Source: Marivivens sp.
Lineage (GTDB): Bacteria; Pseudomonadota; Alphaproteobacteria; Rhodobacterales; Rhodobacteraceae
Length of the DNA: 64,000 bases
Reading direction: 5' to 3'
NCBI GenBank assembly: GCA_024642115.1
Contig: JAHEBU010000004.1
Coordinates: 124,001-188,000 of the forward strand
Shown: piece after piece, positions 33,505 to 42,812 of the stretch
How the letters are laid out: the number at the start of each line of letters is the position of its first letter
How positions within the stretch are numbered: position 1 is the first letter of the stretch
Program-made: the position numbers and the translations under genes
Notes under the pieces: model-generated
What the model was told of the DNA's origin: nothing
What the model saw: the letters and a program-made list of their open reading frames with translations, nothing else
Database searches by the model: none

Positions 33505-33520
33505 CGTTCACGTGTGAACG
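33505..33520 (-). terminator. Inverted repeat just after the 33523 gene (terminator or operator)
   Basis: CGTTCAC-GT-GTGAACG has 7-bp perfect arms and begins two bases past the stop of the leftward dehydrogenase gene. On the minus strand it is followed by AATTTTAAG, a poor U-tract, so a terminator role is plausible but not certain. Confidence 0.45.
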
Positions 33521-33522
33521 CC

Positions 33523-34395
33523 TTATCCGGCGGCCCGCAGACGCTTGATCAGGCTCGACGTGTCCCAACGCCCGCCACCCATCTTCTGGACGTCCTTGTA
33601 GAACTGATCGACGAGTGCGGTGACAGGCAGGCTGGCCCCGTTTTCATCCGCCGCATCCAGACAGATCCCCAGATCCTTGCGCATCCAGTCGACCGCGAAT
33701 CCGTGCGTGAAATGATCGTCGATCATTGTCTGATACCGGTTCGACATCTGCCACGACCCAGCCGCGCCCTGACTGATCACCTCGACCACGGCGGCACCGT
33801 CCAGCCCGGCTTTCTCGGCGAAATGCAGCGCCTCGGACAGCCCCTGAACCAGCCCCGCTATGGCGATCTGATTGCACATCTTGGTCAGCTGCCCCGACCC
33901 GCTCTCGCCCAGCCGCTTGCAGACTTTTGCATAGGCCGACATCACCGGCTCGGCCCGCTGATAGGCACCCGCATCGCCGCCGCACATGATCGACAGCTTG
34001 CCATTCTCGGCCCCCGCCTGCCCGCCTGAAACGGGGGCGTCCACGAAACTGATCTGGCGGTCATTGGCGGCCTTGAACAGCTCGCGGGTGACGGCGGCGG
34101 AAACGGTCGTGTGATCGACATAGACGGTGCCTGCGCCCATGACGGCGAACGCTCCATCCTTGCCGGTCGTCACGGCCCGCAGGTCGTCATCGTTGCCCAC
34201 GCAGGACAGGACAAAGTCGGCGCCCTTGGCGGCGTCCGCCGGAGTCTTGCCGAATTTGCCACCATGCTGAGCGACCCAAGCCTCGGCCTTGGCCGTGGTG
34301 CGATTATAGACCGTCACATCGTGCCCGGCGGCCTTGAGATGCCCCGCCATCGGGTAGCCCATGACGCCCAGTCCCAGAAATGCCACAGATGCCAT
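33523..34395 (-). CDS. NAD(P)-dependent beta-hydroxyacid dehydrogenase (HIBADH/GarR family), second copy
   Basis: 290-aa protein: Rossmann motif GLGVMGYPMAGHL at residues 7-19, substrate loop DAPVSGGQAGAENGKLSIMCGG, and catalytic-lysine segment SGSGQLTKMCNQIAIAG. The C-terminal helix contains GFAVDWMRKDLGICLDAADENG, as in 3-hydroxyisobutyrate and tartronate-semialdehyde-type enzymes. ATG at 34395 has GAGGGGG about eight bases upstream; an upstream in-frame extension to 34527 is rejected. It is not clustered with valine degradation or glyoxylate genes here, so the substrate stays open. It is only moderately similar to the copy at 3488. Confidence 0.87.
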   Translation of the reverse strand: MASVAFLGLGVMGYPMAGHLKAAGHDVTVYNRTTAKAEAWVAQHGGKFGKTPADAAKGADFVLSCVGNDDDLRAVTTGKDGAFAVMGAGTVYVDHTTVSAAVTRELFKAANDRQISFVDAPVSGGQAGAENGKLSIMCGGDAGAYQRAEPVMSAYAKVCKRLGESGSGQLTKMCNQIAIAGLVQGLSEALHFAEKAGLDGAAVVEVISQGAAGSWQMSNRYQTMIDDHFTHGFAVDWMRKDLGICLDAADENGASLPVTALVDQFYKDVQKMGGGRWDTSSLIKRLRAAG

Positions 34396-34492
34396 CGGCG
34401 TGCCCCCTCGCGTTGCCCTGAAAAAACAGATACCGATACCTAACCGTTCCAGACGCCCCGTCAACTGATCAAGGGCGCAACCCGAGGCTGTT

Positions 34493-36961
34493 ATGTCGAC
34501 CCTGTTCCGCTGGCTGTTCCGTATCACGACCGGACTGATCGTGCTGATCGTCCTTGTGTTCGGGCTGGCCTGGTACTTCTTTTCCCGCTCCCTGCCCGAC
34601 TACGGTGCCACCACACAGGTCGCAGGCATTTCTGCTCCGGTCGAGATCGTGCGCGATCATGCCAACGTCCCGCATATTTTTGGCCAGACCGACGCTGACG
34701 TCTTTTTCGCCCTCGGCTATGCCCATGCCCAGGACCGGCTCTGGCAGATGACGATGCTGCGACGGACGGTGCAGGGGCGGCTGTCGGAACTGTTCGGGCC
34801 GCGCACCCGTCGGATCGACGAGTTGCTGCGCCGGCTCGACCTATACGGTCTGGCGGTCAAATCGGTGGCGGCGCAAGATGACGAAACCAAGATGGCGCTG
34901 GATGCCTATTCGGCGGGGGTGAATGCCTGGCTGACCGAGGTCAACAAGGGGTCGCTGGGGCGCGGTGCGCCCGAGATGTGGCTGTTCAACCAGCCCATCG
35001 CACCCTGGCAGCCCGCAGACAGTGTCGCCATCGTCAAGCTGATGGCCCTGCAACTGTCTAGCCATCTGGAAAACGAGGTGCTGCGCGCCCGCACGAGCCT
35101 CATCCTCCCCGATTCCCGCGTCCGCGATATCCTGCCCGACGACCCCGGTTCGGGGATCGCTGCTTTGCCGGAATATGCCTCGCTTGTCCCCGGCAATGTG
35201 CAATATGCGGCCAATACCCGGATGCCCTTTGACCCGCTAAGTCCGGTCAAACCGATGGACCTTGCCGGGGCGTCGAATGGATGGGCTGCCGGGATCACCC
35301 GGTCGGCGACCGGATCGACCTTGTTGGCCAACGACCCTCACCTTGGCCTGACTGCCCCGTCGATCTGGTATCTTACCCGGATGGAACTGACCACGGGTGG
35401 CGTCATTGGCGGCACCATTCCAGGCATCCCCGTCATCCTGACCGGGCGGAGCGCCGATCTGGGCTGGGGGATCACGTCCAGCTATCTGGACGATCAGGAC
35501 CTTCATATCGAAGAGGTCAACCCCGACGATTCGACCCAGTATCGCGGCCTCTCCGGCTGGGTCCCGTTTGAGACCCGCGACAGTATCATCACGATCAAGG
35601 GGGCGCCTGCCGAGACGATCCAGCTTCAGTGGACGGAAAACGGCCCGGTCCTGCCGCCCGATCAATACGACCTTGGCACGATCACCCCGCCCGGCCATGT
35701 CACCAGCCTGAGTTGGACAGCCTTGTCGGATGCCGACACGTCGCTGAGTGCGGCCATCGCCATCATGCGCGCCCATACCATCGACGCCGCGATAGAGGCG
35801 GGTCGCGCCTATGTCGCCCCGTCACAGAACCTGATCCTGGCCGACCGCAACCGGATCGCCATGCAGACCATTGGCGCCATGCCTGCCCGTGATCCGGCCC
35901 ACCAAAGCCTGGGCCGGTTGCCCACCTTTGGTTATCTGCCGCAGAATCGGTGGCAAGGGATGCTGCCCTATTCGGACAACCCGTCGTTTGTGAATCCTGT
36001 GGGCGGGATCGTGGGAAATACCAACAACAAGACGGTGGACCGCCCCTTTCCCCATCATGTGTCGTATTTCTGGGGGGATACCCAGCGGATCAACCGCTGG
36101 ACCCGCCTGATGGAAAGTCGTCAGGTCCATACCCGCGAAAGTTTCATCGAGGCGCAGTTGGATACCGTCAGCTATACCGCCCGATCGCTGCTGCCCTTGA
36201 TCGGAGCCGACCTGTGGTTCACCGGCGACGCTGCCCCCGAAGGCACCCCCGAGCGTGAGCGGCAAAAGGCGCTGACCCTTCTGGCCGAATGGAACGGCGA
36301 GATGAACGAACATCTGCCCGAACCACTGATCTATGCGGCCTGGTTGCGTGCCTTGCAGGAACGGCTGATCCGCGACGATCTGGGCCCGCTGGCCAGCGAA
36401 TATGTCCACGTGGATCCGATCTTTATCGAACGGGTGTTCCGCAATGTAGATGGGGCTGGCGCGTGGTGCGACGTGGTTCAGTCTGCCCCCATCGAGACAT
36501 GCACAGACATGGCGCGACTTGCGCTGGACGATGCGCTGGTCTGGATAAAGGATCATCAGGGCGGATCGCTGGAATCGCTGCGCTGGGGCGACGCCCATCA
36601 GGCGACGCATGACCATCCGGTGCTGGGCACAACACCGTTCCTGTCGTGGTTCGTCAATATCCGCCAATCGACCAGCGGCGGCGACAACACACTGATGCGC
36701 GGGCGCACGTCTGGCGTGGACCCCAATCCGTTCCAGAACGTCCATGCTGCGGGCTATCGCGGGGTCTATGATTTTGCCGATCCGGACAGTTCGGTATTCA
36801 TCATTTCGACCGGGCAATCGGGCCACCCCCTGTCGCGCTATTATGATGACATGGGCGAGTTGTGGCGGCGCGGCGAATACATCCCGATGTCGCTGGACCC
36901 GGCGCTGGCGCGGGCAGCGGCCGTGGGCATCACGGAGCTGGAGCCTGCGCCGGCCAACTGA
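34493..36961 (+). CDS. Penicillin acylase family protein (N-terminal nucleophile amidohydrolase)
   Basis: 822-aa membrane-anchored or exported Ntn-hydrolase. An N-terminal hydrophobic helix (residues about 10-32) could be a signal anchor. The alpha-chain region has VPHIFGQTDADVFFALGYAHAQDRLWQMTMLRRTVQGRLSELFG. The processing site and catalytic serine are in GASNGWAAG, with Ser261 as the new N-terminal nucleophile of the beta chain. Later motifs are LLANDPHLGLTAPSIWYL, NPVGGIVGNTNNK and FIISTGQSGHPLSRYYDDM. Family members cleave penicillins, acyl-homoserine lactones or other amides. Which one applies here cannot be told. It stands alone, divergent from the dehydrogenase at 33523. Confidence 0.9.
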   Translation: MSTLFRWLFRITTGLIVLIVLVFGLAWYFFSRSLPDYGATTQVAGISAPVEIVRDHANVPHIFGQTDADVFFALGYAHAQDRLWQMTMLRRTVQGRLSELFGPRTRRIDELLRRLDLYGLAVKSVAAQDDETKMALDAYSAGVNAWLTEVNKGSLGRGAPEMWLFNQPIAPWQPADSVAIVKLMALQLSSHLENEVLRARTSLILPDSRVRDILPDDPGSGIAALPEYASLVPGNVQYAANTRMPFDPLSPVKPMDLAGASNGWAAGITRSATGSTLLANDPHLGLTAPSIWYLTRMELTTGGVIGGTIPGIPVILTGRSADLGWGITSSYLDDQDLHIEEVNPDDSTQYRGLSGWVPFETRDSIITIKGAPAETIQLQWTENGPVLPPDQYDLGTITPPGHVTSLSWTALSDADTSLSAAIAIMRAHTIDAAIEAGRAYVAPSQNLILADRNRIAMQTIGAMPARDPAHQSLGRLPTFGYLPQNRWQGMLPYSDNPSFVNPVGGIVGNTNNKTVDRPFPHHVSYFWGDTQRINRWTRLMESRQVHTRESFIEAQLDTVSYTARSLLPLIGADLWFTGDAAPEGTPERERQKALTLLAEWNGEMNEHLPEPLIYAAWLRALQERLIRDDLGPLASEYVHVDPIFIERVFRNVDGAGAWCDVVQSAPIETCTDMARLALDDALVWIKDHQGGSLESLRWGDAHQATHDHPVLGTTPFLSWFVNIRQSTSGGDNTLMRGRTSGVDPNPFQNVHAAGYRGVYDFADPDSSVFIISTGQSGHPLSRYYDDMGELWRRGEYIPMSLDPALARAAAVGITELEPAPAN

Positions 36962-37019
36962 ACGTCCGTCCGCGTGTCTGGCTTAACCGTTTTCTCATTC
37001 GATTCTGCGACGATGGGGT

Positions 37020-37796
37020 ATGTGGCTCAACATCGTGCTCGCAACCTTTACGTTCCTGTTTTCCATGCGCACCCGTCGGGACCGCATTCTCAAGCCGATC
37101 ATCACCATCGGGATCATTCAGATCGTGTCGGTGCCGACCTATCTTTTGTTGACCCACCCGGCTTTGGATCAGTTGCTGGGTCAGATGCTGGTGACCCTCA
37201 TAGTCTCGGGGCCGTTTGTTGTTGGCGGGGGAACCATCGTCACCCATCTGGATCAGTTGCAGGCGAGGTTGGCCGATCTGGCCATGACTGATGTGCTGAC
37301 TGGACTGAACAACCGCCGCGCCTTTTACGAACGATCCCGGCAGGCACATCGCGGCGCAGGATCAGGTGTCGTATTCATCATTGATGCTGACCACTTCAAG
37401 CGGATCAACGACAGATGTGGACATGCCGTTGGCGATCTGTGCTTGCAGTCGATTGGACGCCGGATCAGATCGGTCGTCAGAACGACCGATGTTGTTGGCC
37501 GCATCGGGGGCGAGGAATTCGCGGCGTATCTGCCGAACGCCTCCATCACGGTCGCGACAGCTATCGGGCAGGCACTGGTCGACGGGATCCCTGTCGCAAT
37601 CGAGGCGGACGAGGCGGCGCTGATCGTCACCTTGTCGGTCGGGCTGGCGCAGGGTCGCCGTTTTGACGACTTGATCGCCCAGGCCGACCGTGCACTTTAC
37701 CGCGCCAAGGCCGAGGGCCGCGCCCGTCTGGTCGTTTTCGATCCGATCTGCGATAGCGATCCGATCCTCTCGCAGATGGGGGACCGGGCCGCCTGA
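37020..37796 (+). CDS. Diguanylate cyclase (GGDEF domain, GGEEF type)
   Basis: 258-aa protein. Hydrophobic segments at about residues 26-44 and 54-76 anchor it in the inner membrane. The GGDEF domain begins DVLTGLNNRRAFYE and has the active-site GGEEF at 163-167. An inhibitory-site motif RTTD (residues 154-157) sits five residues before it, so it is likely active in making cyclic di-GMP and product-inhibited. There is no recognised sensor domain. The ATG at 37020 has GACGATGGGG upstream; the frame has no better start. It follows the penicillin acylase gene by 58 bp and may be co-transcribed. Confidence 0.88.
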   Translation: MWLNIVLATFTFLFSMRTRRDRILKPIITIGIIQIVSVPTYLLLTHPALDQLLGQMLVTLIVSGPFVVGGGTIVTHLDQLQARLADLAMTDVLTGLNNRRAFYERSRQAHRGAGSGVVFIIDADHFKRINDRCGHAVGDLCLQSIGRRIRSVVRTTDVVGRIGGEEFAAYLPNASITVATAIGQALVDGIPVAIEADEAALIVTLSVGLAQGRRFDDLIAQADRALYRAKAEGRARLVVFDPICDSDPILSQMGDRAA

Positions 37797-37815
37797 CCTT
37801 GAACCCGGCCTCTGG

Positions 37816-38232
37816 TCAGGCCGATGACCGCCCGCCAAAGGCCCGCGCCAGCCACAGACCGCCGGTGGCACCAAGGGCGTTCAGCACGATCCCCCAGGCC
37901 ATATCGGTCAGAGTGATAGCCCAGGTCCAGTCGGCAAGGATCGCAAGGTTGGTGAATTCATAGGTGCCATAGGCCACTGCCCCGAATGCCGCCGCCCGAA
38001 GGGCAACGCGGCCGTAAGGCAGACCAGCGGTCAGAGCCGGATAGGTCACAAACCCGACAAGCCCTGCGATATAGCCAAAATAGAAGATCAACGCAGGCAG
38101 CACGCGGGGGGTCTCGGCCATCAGATGGCCCGCGTCCCGCTCCATGACCGGCAGGATTACCTGACTGATCCCGATGGCATCAAGGATTGCAAAGACGACG
38201 AGAGTGGCGATGTAGAGAATGACGAGAGGCAT
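37816..38232 (-). CDS. DUF2177 family membrane protein
   Basis: 138-aa protein with four hydrophobic helices: residues 2-22, 45-66, 76-98 and 108-130. Features AILDAIGISQVILPVM, the LPALIFYFGYIAGLVGFVTYPA helix and GAVAYGTYEFTNLAILADWTW are characteristic of DUF2177 proteins. Function is not known. ATG 38232 is chosen because homology-like sequence begins MPLVILYIATLVVFAILD; the frame opens upstream within hflX. It lies 49 bp downstream of hflX on the same strand. Confidence 0.85.
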   Translation of the reverse strand: MPLVILYIATLVVFAILDAIGISQVILPVMERDAGHLMAETPRVLPALIFYFGYIAGLVGFVTYPALTAGLPYGRVALRAAAFGAVAYGTYEFTNLAILADWTWAITLTDMAWGIVLNALGATGGLWLARAFGGRSSA

Positions 38233-38281
38233 GGTGAACTCCGGCTGGGTCTGAGTTGAACGCGTCGCCGGGCGGATTGGT

Positions 38282-39553
38282 TCACATCCGGCCGAAACGT
38301 TCCTTTTCCAAGGCGGTCCAGGTGACGGTGACGGCATACCCGTCTTCGTCGGCTGTTTCCGAGTCCACGAGGGATTCGTTATGCAGCCAGGCCCGGCGCT
38401 GACCCGCGCTGAACGGCAGGCGCAGGGTTTCGGTGGTGCCGGGCGGCGTGATTGCCTCGGCCACAGCCGCCAGCAGCGCATCTAGCCCGTCACCGGTCAG
38501 TGCCGAGACGGCAAATATGCCCTTGGTCCGGTCTGCCTGCACTTCGACCGCTGTGCGTTGGTCGCCCGTCAGCACGTCGATCTTGTTCCAGACTTCAAGC
38601 ATCGGTGCGGTTTCGGCGACCCCAAGGTCATGCAGGATCTTTTGCACGTCGCGGGCCTGTTCGGCGGTCTGGGCATGGGTGATGTCACGCACGTGGACGA
38701 TCAGGTCGGCGTCCAGAACCTCTTCGAGTGTGGCGCGAAAGGCGGCGATGAGTTCGGTCGGCAGGTCCGAGATAAAGCCCACTGTATCGGACAGGATGAT
38801 CTCTTCGCCCGAGGGCAAGACGACACGGCGCATGGTGGGATCGAGCGTGGCGAACAGCATGTCCTTGGCAAAGACATCCGCCCCGGTCAGCCGATTGAAA
38901 AGTGTCGATTTGCCCGCGTTGGTGTAGCCGACCAACGCCACGATTGGATAGGGAACCTTGGCCCGCGCCGCGCGGTGCAACGCCCGCGTCTTGCCCACCT
39001 TGGCCAGCTTTTCCTTGAGCCGCACAAGCTGATCGTCGATGGCGCGGCGGTCGGCCTCGATCTGCGTCTCGCCAGGGCCGCCGACAAAGCCGAAACCGCC
39101 ACGCTGCCGTTCCAGGTGGGTCCAGGCACGCACCAGCCGCGTGCGCTGATAGCTCAACGCTGCCATTTCAACCTGAAGCACCCCTTCGTTGGTGCGGGCC
39201 CGGTCACCAAATATTTCAAGGATCAGACCGGTCCGGTCGAGAAGTTTGACCTTCCATTCCTCTTCGAGGTTGCGCTGCTGAACGGGTCCGACGTGGCCAT
39301 CTACGAGGACGAGTTCGACCTCGGCCTCGGCCATCCGGGACTTGAGTTCGGCAATCTTGCCCTTGCCGAACAGCATCCCAGGCATGATCTTGGTCAGGCG
39401 CACCGTTTCGGAGCCTACCACCTGTAGTCCGGGCAGCGCGTCGGCCAACGCCACAGCCTCGGCCAAGGCGGCGTCGGGGTCCCGGCGATGTCGGTCAGTC
39501 TTGAGGTCCGGGTGCAGCACCCAGGCCCGCGTGGCGGGCCTTTCACTCTCCAT
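38282..39553 (-). CDS. hflX: Ribosome-associated GTPase HflX
   Basis: 423-aa GTPase. The N-terminal HflX domain (residues about 20-190) contains VDGHVGPVQQRNLEEEWKVKLLDRTGLILEIFGDRARTNEGVLQVEMAALSYQRTRLVRAWTHLERQRGG. The G domain has G1 GYTNAGKST, G3 DTVGFI and G4 NKID. HflX splits stalled 70S ribosomes during stress. The start at 39553 lies five bases after hfq's stop; the hfq-hflX pairing is widely conserved. Confidence 0.95.
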   Translation of the reverse strand: MESERPATRAWVLHPDLKTDRHRRDPDAALAEAVALADALPGLQVVGSETVRLTKIMPGMLFGKGKIAELKSRMAEAEVELVLVDGHVGPVQQRNLEEEWKVKLLDRTGLILEIFGDRARTNEGVLQVEMAALSYQRTRLVRAWTHLERQRGGFGFVGGPGETQIEADRRAIDDQLVRLKEKLAKVGKTRALHRAARAKVPYPIVALVGYTNAGKSTLFNRLTGADVFAKDMLFATLDPTMRRVVLPSGEEIILSDTVGFISDLPTELIAAFRATLEEVLDADLIVHVRDITHAQTAEQARDVQKILHDLGVAETAPMLEVWNKIDVLTGDQRTAVEVQADRTKGIFAVSALTGDGLDALLAAVAEAITPPGTTETLRLPFSAGQRRAWLHNESLVDSETADEDGYAVTVTWTALEKERFGRM

Positions 39554-39558
39554 GAAGG

Positions 39559-39792
39559 TTACTCTTCACCGTCATAAAGGTTGATGGGCTGGGCGGGCAT
39601 GATCGTCGAGATTGCCGATTTATAGACAAGCTGCGACTGGCCATCGCGGCGAAGAAGCACGCAAAAGCTGTCGAACCAAGTGATAACCCCCTGCAACTTG
39701 ACCCCGTTGATCAGAAAAATCGTTACCGGAACCTTGGTCTTGCGGACGTGATTGAGGAATGCATCCTGCAGATTCTGTTTGTCAGCCGCCAT
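39559..39792 (-). CDS. hfq: RNA chaperone Hfq
   Basis: 77-aa Sm-like protein. [60 protein letters not shown] contains the full Sm1 and Sm2 motifs, including the YKSAIS segment equivalent to the enteric YKHAIS. The short C-terminal tail ([11 protein letters not shown]) is typical of alphaproteobacteria. ATG 39792 is preceded by an in-frame extension to 39882 that is not Hfq-like. It forms an operon with hflX. Hfq mediates small-RNA/mRNA pairing. Confidence 0.96.
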   Translation of the reverse strand: MAADKQNLQDAFLNHVRKTKVPVTIFLINGVKLQGVITWFDSFCVLLRRDGQSQLVYKSAISTIMPAQPINLYDGEE

Positions 39793-39957
39793 GGCCTTGT
39801 CCCTTTTTTCTTGCGGCCGCGGATCGGCCAACGCTTTTATCAGGTCGAGTATGTCGTGGGCTGGGCGGAGATTCCAGCCCAAATTCAGAGTGTTCGCGGC
39901 TAATCAGCGGGACGGCGTCGATCGGCGCATGCCAATACGCCAAATCGCCCCGATCAT

Positions 39958-41334
39958 CTAGAAAAAGTCGATCGAGACCTGCAACAACCGTTCCACTTCA
40001 GGCACATCGGCGGTCATGCTGAAAATGGCGATCACGTCGCCCTCTTCGATCCTGAGTTCGCTGGTCGGTTTGACCATCTTGCCCCCCTTGAGCACGCCGC
40101 CCACCAGCACGCCCTCGGGAAAGGCAATGTCGCGGATTCGCTGGCCCGAAATGGGTGACGTGCCCAGAACCTGCGCCTCGATCACTTCGGCCTCGGCGTC
40201 GCCGATCGAATAGACGCCGCGCACCCGCCCGTGCCGGATGTGCCGCAGGATCGAGCTGACCGTGGTGGCGCGGGGGTTGATATAGGCGTCGATGTTCATG
40301 GGACCCAGCAGCGGCACAAGTGTCGGATCATTGATCAGAACGATGGCCATCGGACAGCCCATTTCCTTGGCCCGGACGGCAGCAAGAAGGTTCGTCTTGT
40401 CATCGTCGGTCACACATAGGACAGCGTCGGCAGTGCTGACGTTCGCCTCTTCCAAAAGCGCCACTTCCAACCCGTCGCCGTTCAGAACGATGGTCCGGTC
40501 GAGCATGTCTGCCGCCCGTTCGGCCACCTTGCGGTCGCGTTCGATCACCTTTACCCGGACGCGGTCGGTCCGTTGTTCCAATTCCCTGGCCACCCCAAGG
40601 CCCACGTTGCCGCCTCCGATGATGACAACCCGTTCCTGTTTGGCATGACTTTTACCAAAGATTTCCAGCGTGCGGGCCATGTCGGCGGTATCGGTGAACA
40701 CATAGCAGTCATCGCCCGCATAGATCTGGTCGCCCGGCGCCGGGGCAAACAGCCGCCCATCGCGGCGGATGCCCACCACGATCGCCCGCAAGGTGGAAAA
40801 CAGGTCGCTGAGTTGCCGGAGCGGCGTGTTGATGACGGGGCAATCCTCGGCAATGGTGATCCCCAAAAGCTGCCCTTTACCCTCAAGAAAACTCTCTGTG
40901 TCAAAGGCGGTCGGCGAGGCAAGACGTTGAAGCGCGGCCTCGGCCACCTCGCGTTCGGGGCTGATGACCACGTCGATGGGCATGTGGTCGCGCCGGTAAA
41001 GGTCGGAATAGATCACGTCCAGATAGCTTTGCGCCCGCAGTCGCGCGATCTTGCGCTGCACGTCAAACACTGAATGGGCCACCTGGCAAGTGACCATGTT
41101 CACCTCGTCCGAATAGGTGGCCGCGATGATCATGTCGGCATCCCGCGCGCCTGCGCGTTCCAGCACATCGGGATAGGAAGCGTGGCCGATAACCCCCTGC
41201 ACATCCAGCGTTTCGGTCGCCCGCCGGACCAGGTCGGGATCCATGTCCACCACGGTCACGTCGTTCTTTTCACCCGACAGATGGCGGGCGATCTGCCAAC
41301 CGACCTGACCTGCCCCGCAGATGATGACCTTCAT
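39958..41334 (-). CDS. trkA: Trk system potassium uptake peripheral protein TrkA
   Basis: 458-aa protein with two TrkA-N/TrkA-C modules. The NAD-binding motifs are GAGQVGWQIARHL at residues 7-19 and GGGNVGLGVAREL in the second half. TrkA_C domains follow each. It regulates the TrkH/TrkG potassium channel in response to NAD(H)/ATP. No trkH is in the window. It lies downstream of ntrX (64-bp gap) on the same strand, the standard alphaproteobacterial ntrXY-trkA order. Confidence 0.95.
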   Translation of the reverse strand: MKVIICGAGQVGWQIARHLSGEKNDVTVVDMDPDLVRRATETLDVQGVIGHASYPDVLERAGARDADMIIAATYSDEVNMVTCQVAHSVFDVQRKIARLRAQSYLDVIYSDLYRRDHMPIDVVISPEREVAEAALQRLASPTAFDTESFLEGKGQLLGITIAEDCPVINTPLRQLSDLFSTLRAIVVGIRRDGRLFAPAPGDQIYAGDDCYVFTDTADMARTLEIFGKSHAKQERVVIIGGGNVGLGVARELEQRTDRVRVKVIERDRKVAERAADMLDRTIVLNGDGLEVALLEEANVSTADAVLCVTDDDKTNLLAAVRAKEMGCPMAIVLINDPTLVPLLGPMNIDAYINPRATTVSSILRHIRHGRVRGVYSIGDAEAEVIEAQVLGTSPISGQRIRDIAFPEGVLVGGVLKGGKMVKPTSELRIEEGDVIAIFSMTADVPEVERLLQVSIDFF

Positions 41335-41398
41335 GACGCTTCCTTAGTTGCTGTGCGGCGGCTCGTGCCAGTTGGGGCCGGCCCGGTCAACAGTCGGA

Positions 41399-42805
41399 TC
41401 ATTCAACGGTTTCTTCGTCAATATAGGCGACACGGGACCCCGCCTTGCTGGTCGTGACCACTCCCAGGGATTTGAGTTTGCGGTGCAGGGCGGACCGTTC
41501 CATACCTACGAACGAAGCCGTGCGGCTGATGTTCCCGCCAAAGCGGTTGATCTGCGTCAGCAGGTATTCCCGTTCAAACAGTTCCCGTGCCTCGCGCAAT
41601 GGCAAGGTGGCCAGACCGCCCGACAATACAATCCTCCCTTCATCGGCCGCGGTTTCATCGGCGGACGGAAGCTCTTTTGCCATGATCGGTCCGTTGGAAT
41701 CTCCAAGGATCAGAACGCGTTCCACGACGTTCTTCAACTGTCGCACGTTGCCCGGCCAGACCATTGTCTGCAACAGTGCGCGGGCATCGTCGGCCAGTTT
41801 ACGCAGAGGCAAACCCTGATTGCGATTGAACAGACCGATGAAATGTTCCGCCAGCAGTGGGATGTCCTCGCGCCGCTCTTCAAGGCTGGGCACGGGGATC
41901 GGGACGACATTCAGACGGTGATAAAGTTCCTGCCGAAAGGTGCCCGCTGCAATCTCGGCCGCAAGATCGCGGTTGGTCGATGAGATGACGCGCAGGTCGA
42001 CCTGGACCTTGTCCGTTCCGCCCACCCGCTGGAACATCTGATCGACCAGCACGCGCAGGATTTTCCCTTGGGTTCCCAACGGCATGTCGGCCACTTCGTC
42101 GAAATAGATAACGCCGCCGTTGGCTTGCTCCAACAGACCCTTTTCGATCCCCTTGCCGGGCGTTTCGCGGCCGAACAGGACCTCTTCCATCCGCTCGGGT
42201 TCGATCGAGGCCGAATTGACAGTCACAAAGGGGCTGCTGGCCCTGTTGGAATTGGAATGGATATAGCGGGCGGCGATTTCCTTGCCCGACCCCGGCGACC
42301 CGGTCAGCATGACGCGCCCATTGGATTTGGTCACCTTGTCGAGCTGGGATTTTAGCGTGCGGAACGCCGCACTTTCCCCCAGCATTTCGGCATTGGCCGT
42401 CTCGCCGCGCTTGAGTTCCTGATTTTCGCGGCGCAGGCGCGAGGTTTCCATCGCACGCCGGATCACCACCATCAACTGGTCAATGTTAAACGGCTTTTCG
42501 ATGAAATCGTAGGCCCCTTGCTTGATCGCGGCCACGGCGATTTCGATGTTGCCATGCCCCGAGATGATGACGATCGGGATTTCCGGATGGTCCCGCTTGA
42601 CCGTCTTGAGGATGTCGATCCCGTCCATCCCGCTATCCTTGAGCCAGATGTCGAGGATCATCAGAGACGGCTTTTCCTTGGCAATTTCGGCCATGCACTG
42701 GTCCGAATTGCCTGCAAGTCGCGTCGTAAACCCTTCATCTTTCAGGATATCCGAAATCAGTTCGCGGATATCGCGTTCGTCGTCGGTAATCAGGATATCG
42801 CTCAT
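41399..42805 (-). CDS. ntrX: Nitrogen-associated response regulator NtrX
   Basis: 468-aa three-domain regulator. The receiver domain (residues 1-125) has DDE and phospho-acceptor Asp in LMILDIWLKDSGMDG. The AAA+ domain has Walker A TGSPGSGKE and Walker B GGVIYFDEVADMP. Where the GAFTGA sigma54-contact loop should be, the sequence reads VLFGRETPGKGIEKGLLEQANGG, so the loop is absent. The Fis-type HTH is near the C-terminus (ISRTASFVGMERSALHRKLKSLGV). ATG 42805 gives MSDILITDDERDIREL. It follows ntrY by seven bases. Confidence 0.95.
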   Translation of the reverse strand: MSDILITDDERDIRELISDILKDEGFTTRLAGNSDQCMAEIAKEKPSLMILDIWLKDSGMDGIDILKTVKRDHPEIPIVIISGHGNIEIAVAAIKQGAYDFIEKPFNIDQLMVVIRRAMETSRLRRENQELKRGETANAEMLGESAAFRTLKSQLDKVTKSNGRVMLTGSPGSGKEIAARYIHSNSNRASSPFVTVNSASIEPERMEEVLFGRETPGKGIEKGLLEQANGGVIYFDEVADMPLGTQGKILRVLVDQMFQRVGGTDKVQVDLRVISSTNRDLAAEIAAGTFRQELYHRLNVVPIPVPSLEERREDIPLLAEHFIGLFNRNQGLPLRKLADDARALLQTMVWPGNVRQLKNVVERVLILGDSNGPIMAKELPSADETAADEGRIVLSGGLATLPLREARELFEREYLLTQINRFGGNISRTASFVGMERSALHRKLKSLGVVTTSKAGSRVAYIDEETVE

Positions 42806-42812
42806 GTCGTCC

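Larger units (their letters stand above)
33023..33522. other. Gene-free region of ~500 bp
   Basis: No convincing gene is present on either strand; the short open frames here lack ribosome sites and family-like composition. The left part contains a GC-rich hairpin (see 33080-33098) and a run of C/G-rich short repeats. The right part (33400-33520) is more AT-rich and ends in the CGTTCAC...GTGAACG inverted repeat. It may hold promoters or a degraded remnant. Confidence 0.5.

Noticed and set aside
3488-34395. The two beta-hydroxyacid dehydrogenases as a recent duplication
   Set aside because: They share the family motifs but differ in substrate-loop and C-terminal sequences (APVSGGVQGAEAATLAILVGG versus DAPVSGGQAGAENGKLSIMCGG), so they are old paralogues rather than a local duplication.
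37816-38481. Long reading of the DUF2177 gene overlapping hflX
   Set aside because: Residues upstream of MPLVILYIA are arginine/proline-rich out-of-frame shadow of hflX and not membrane-like.
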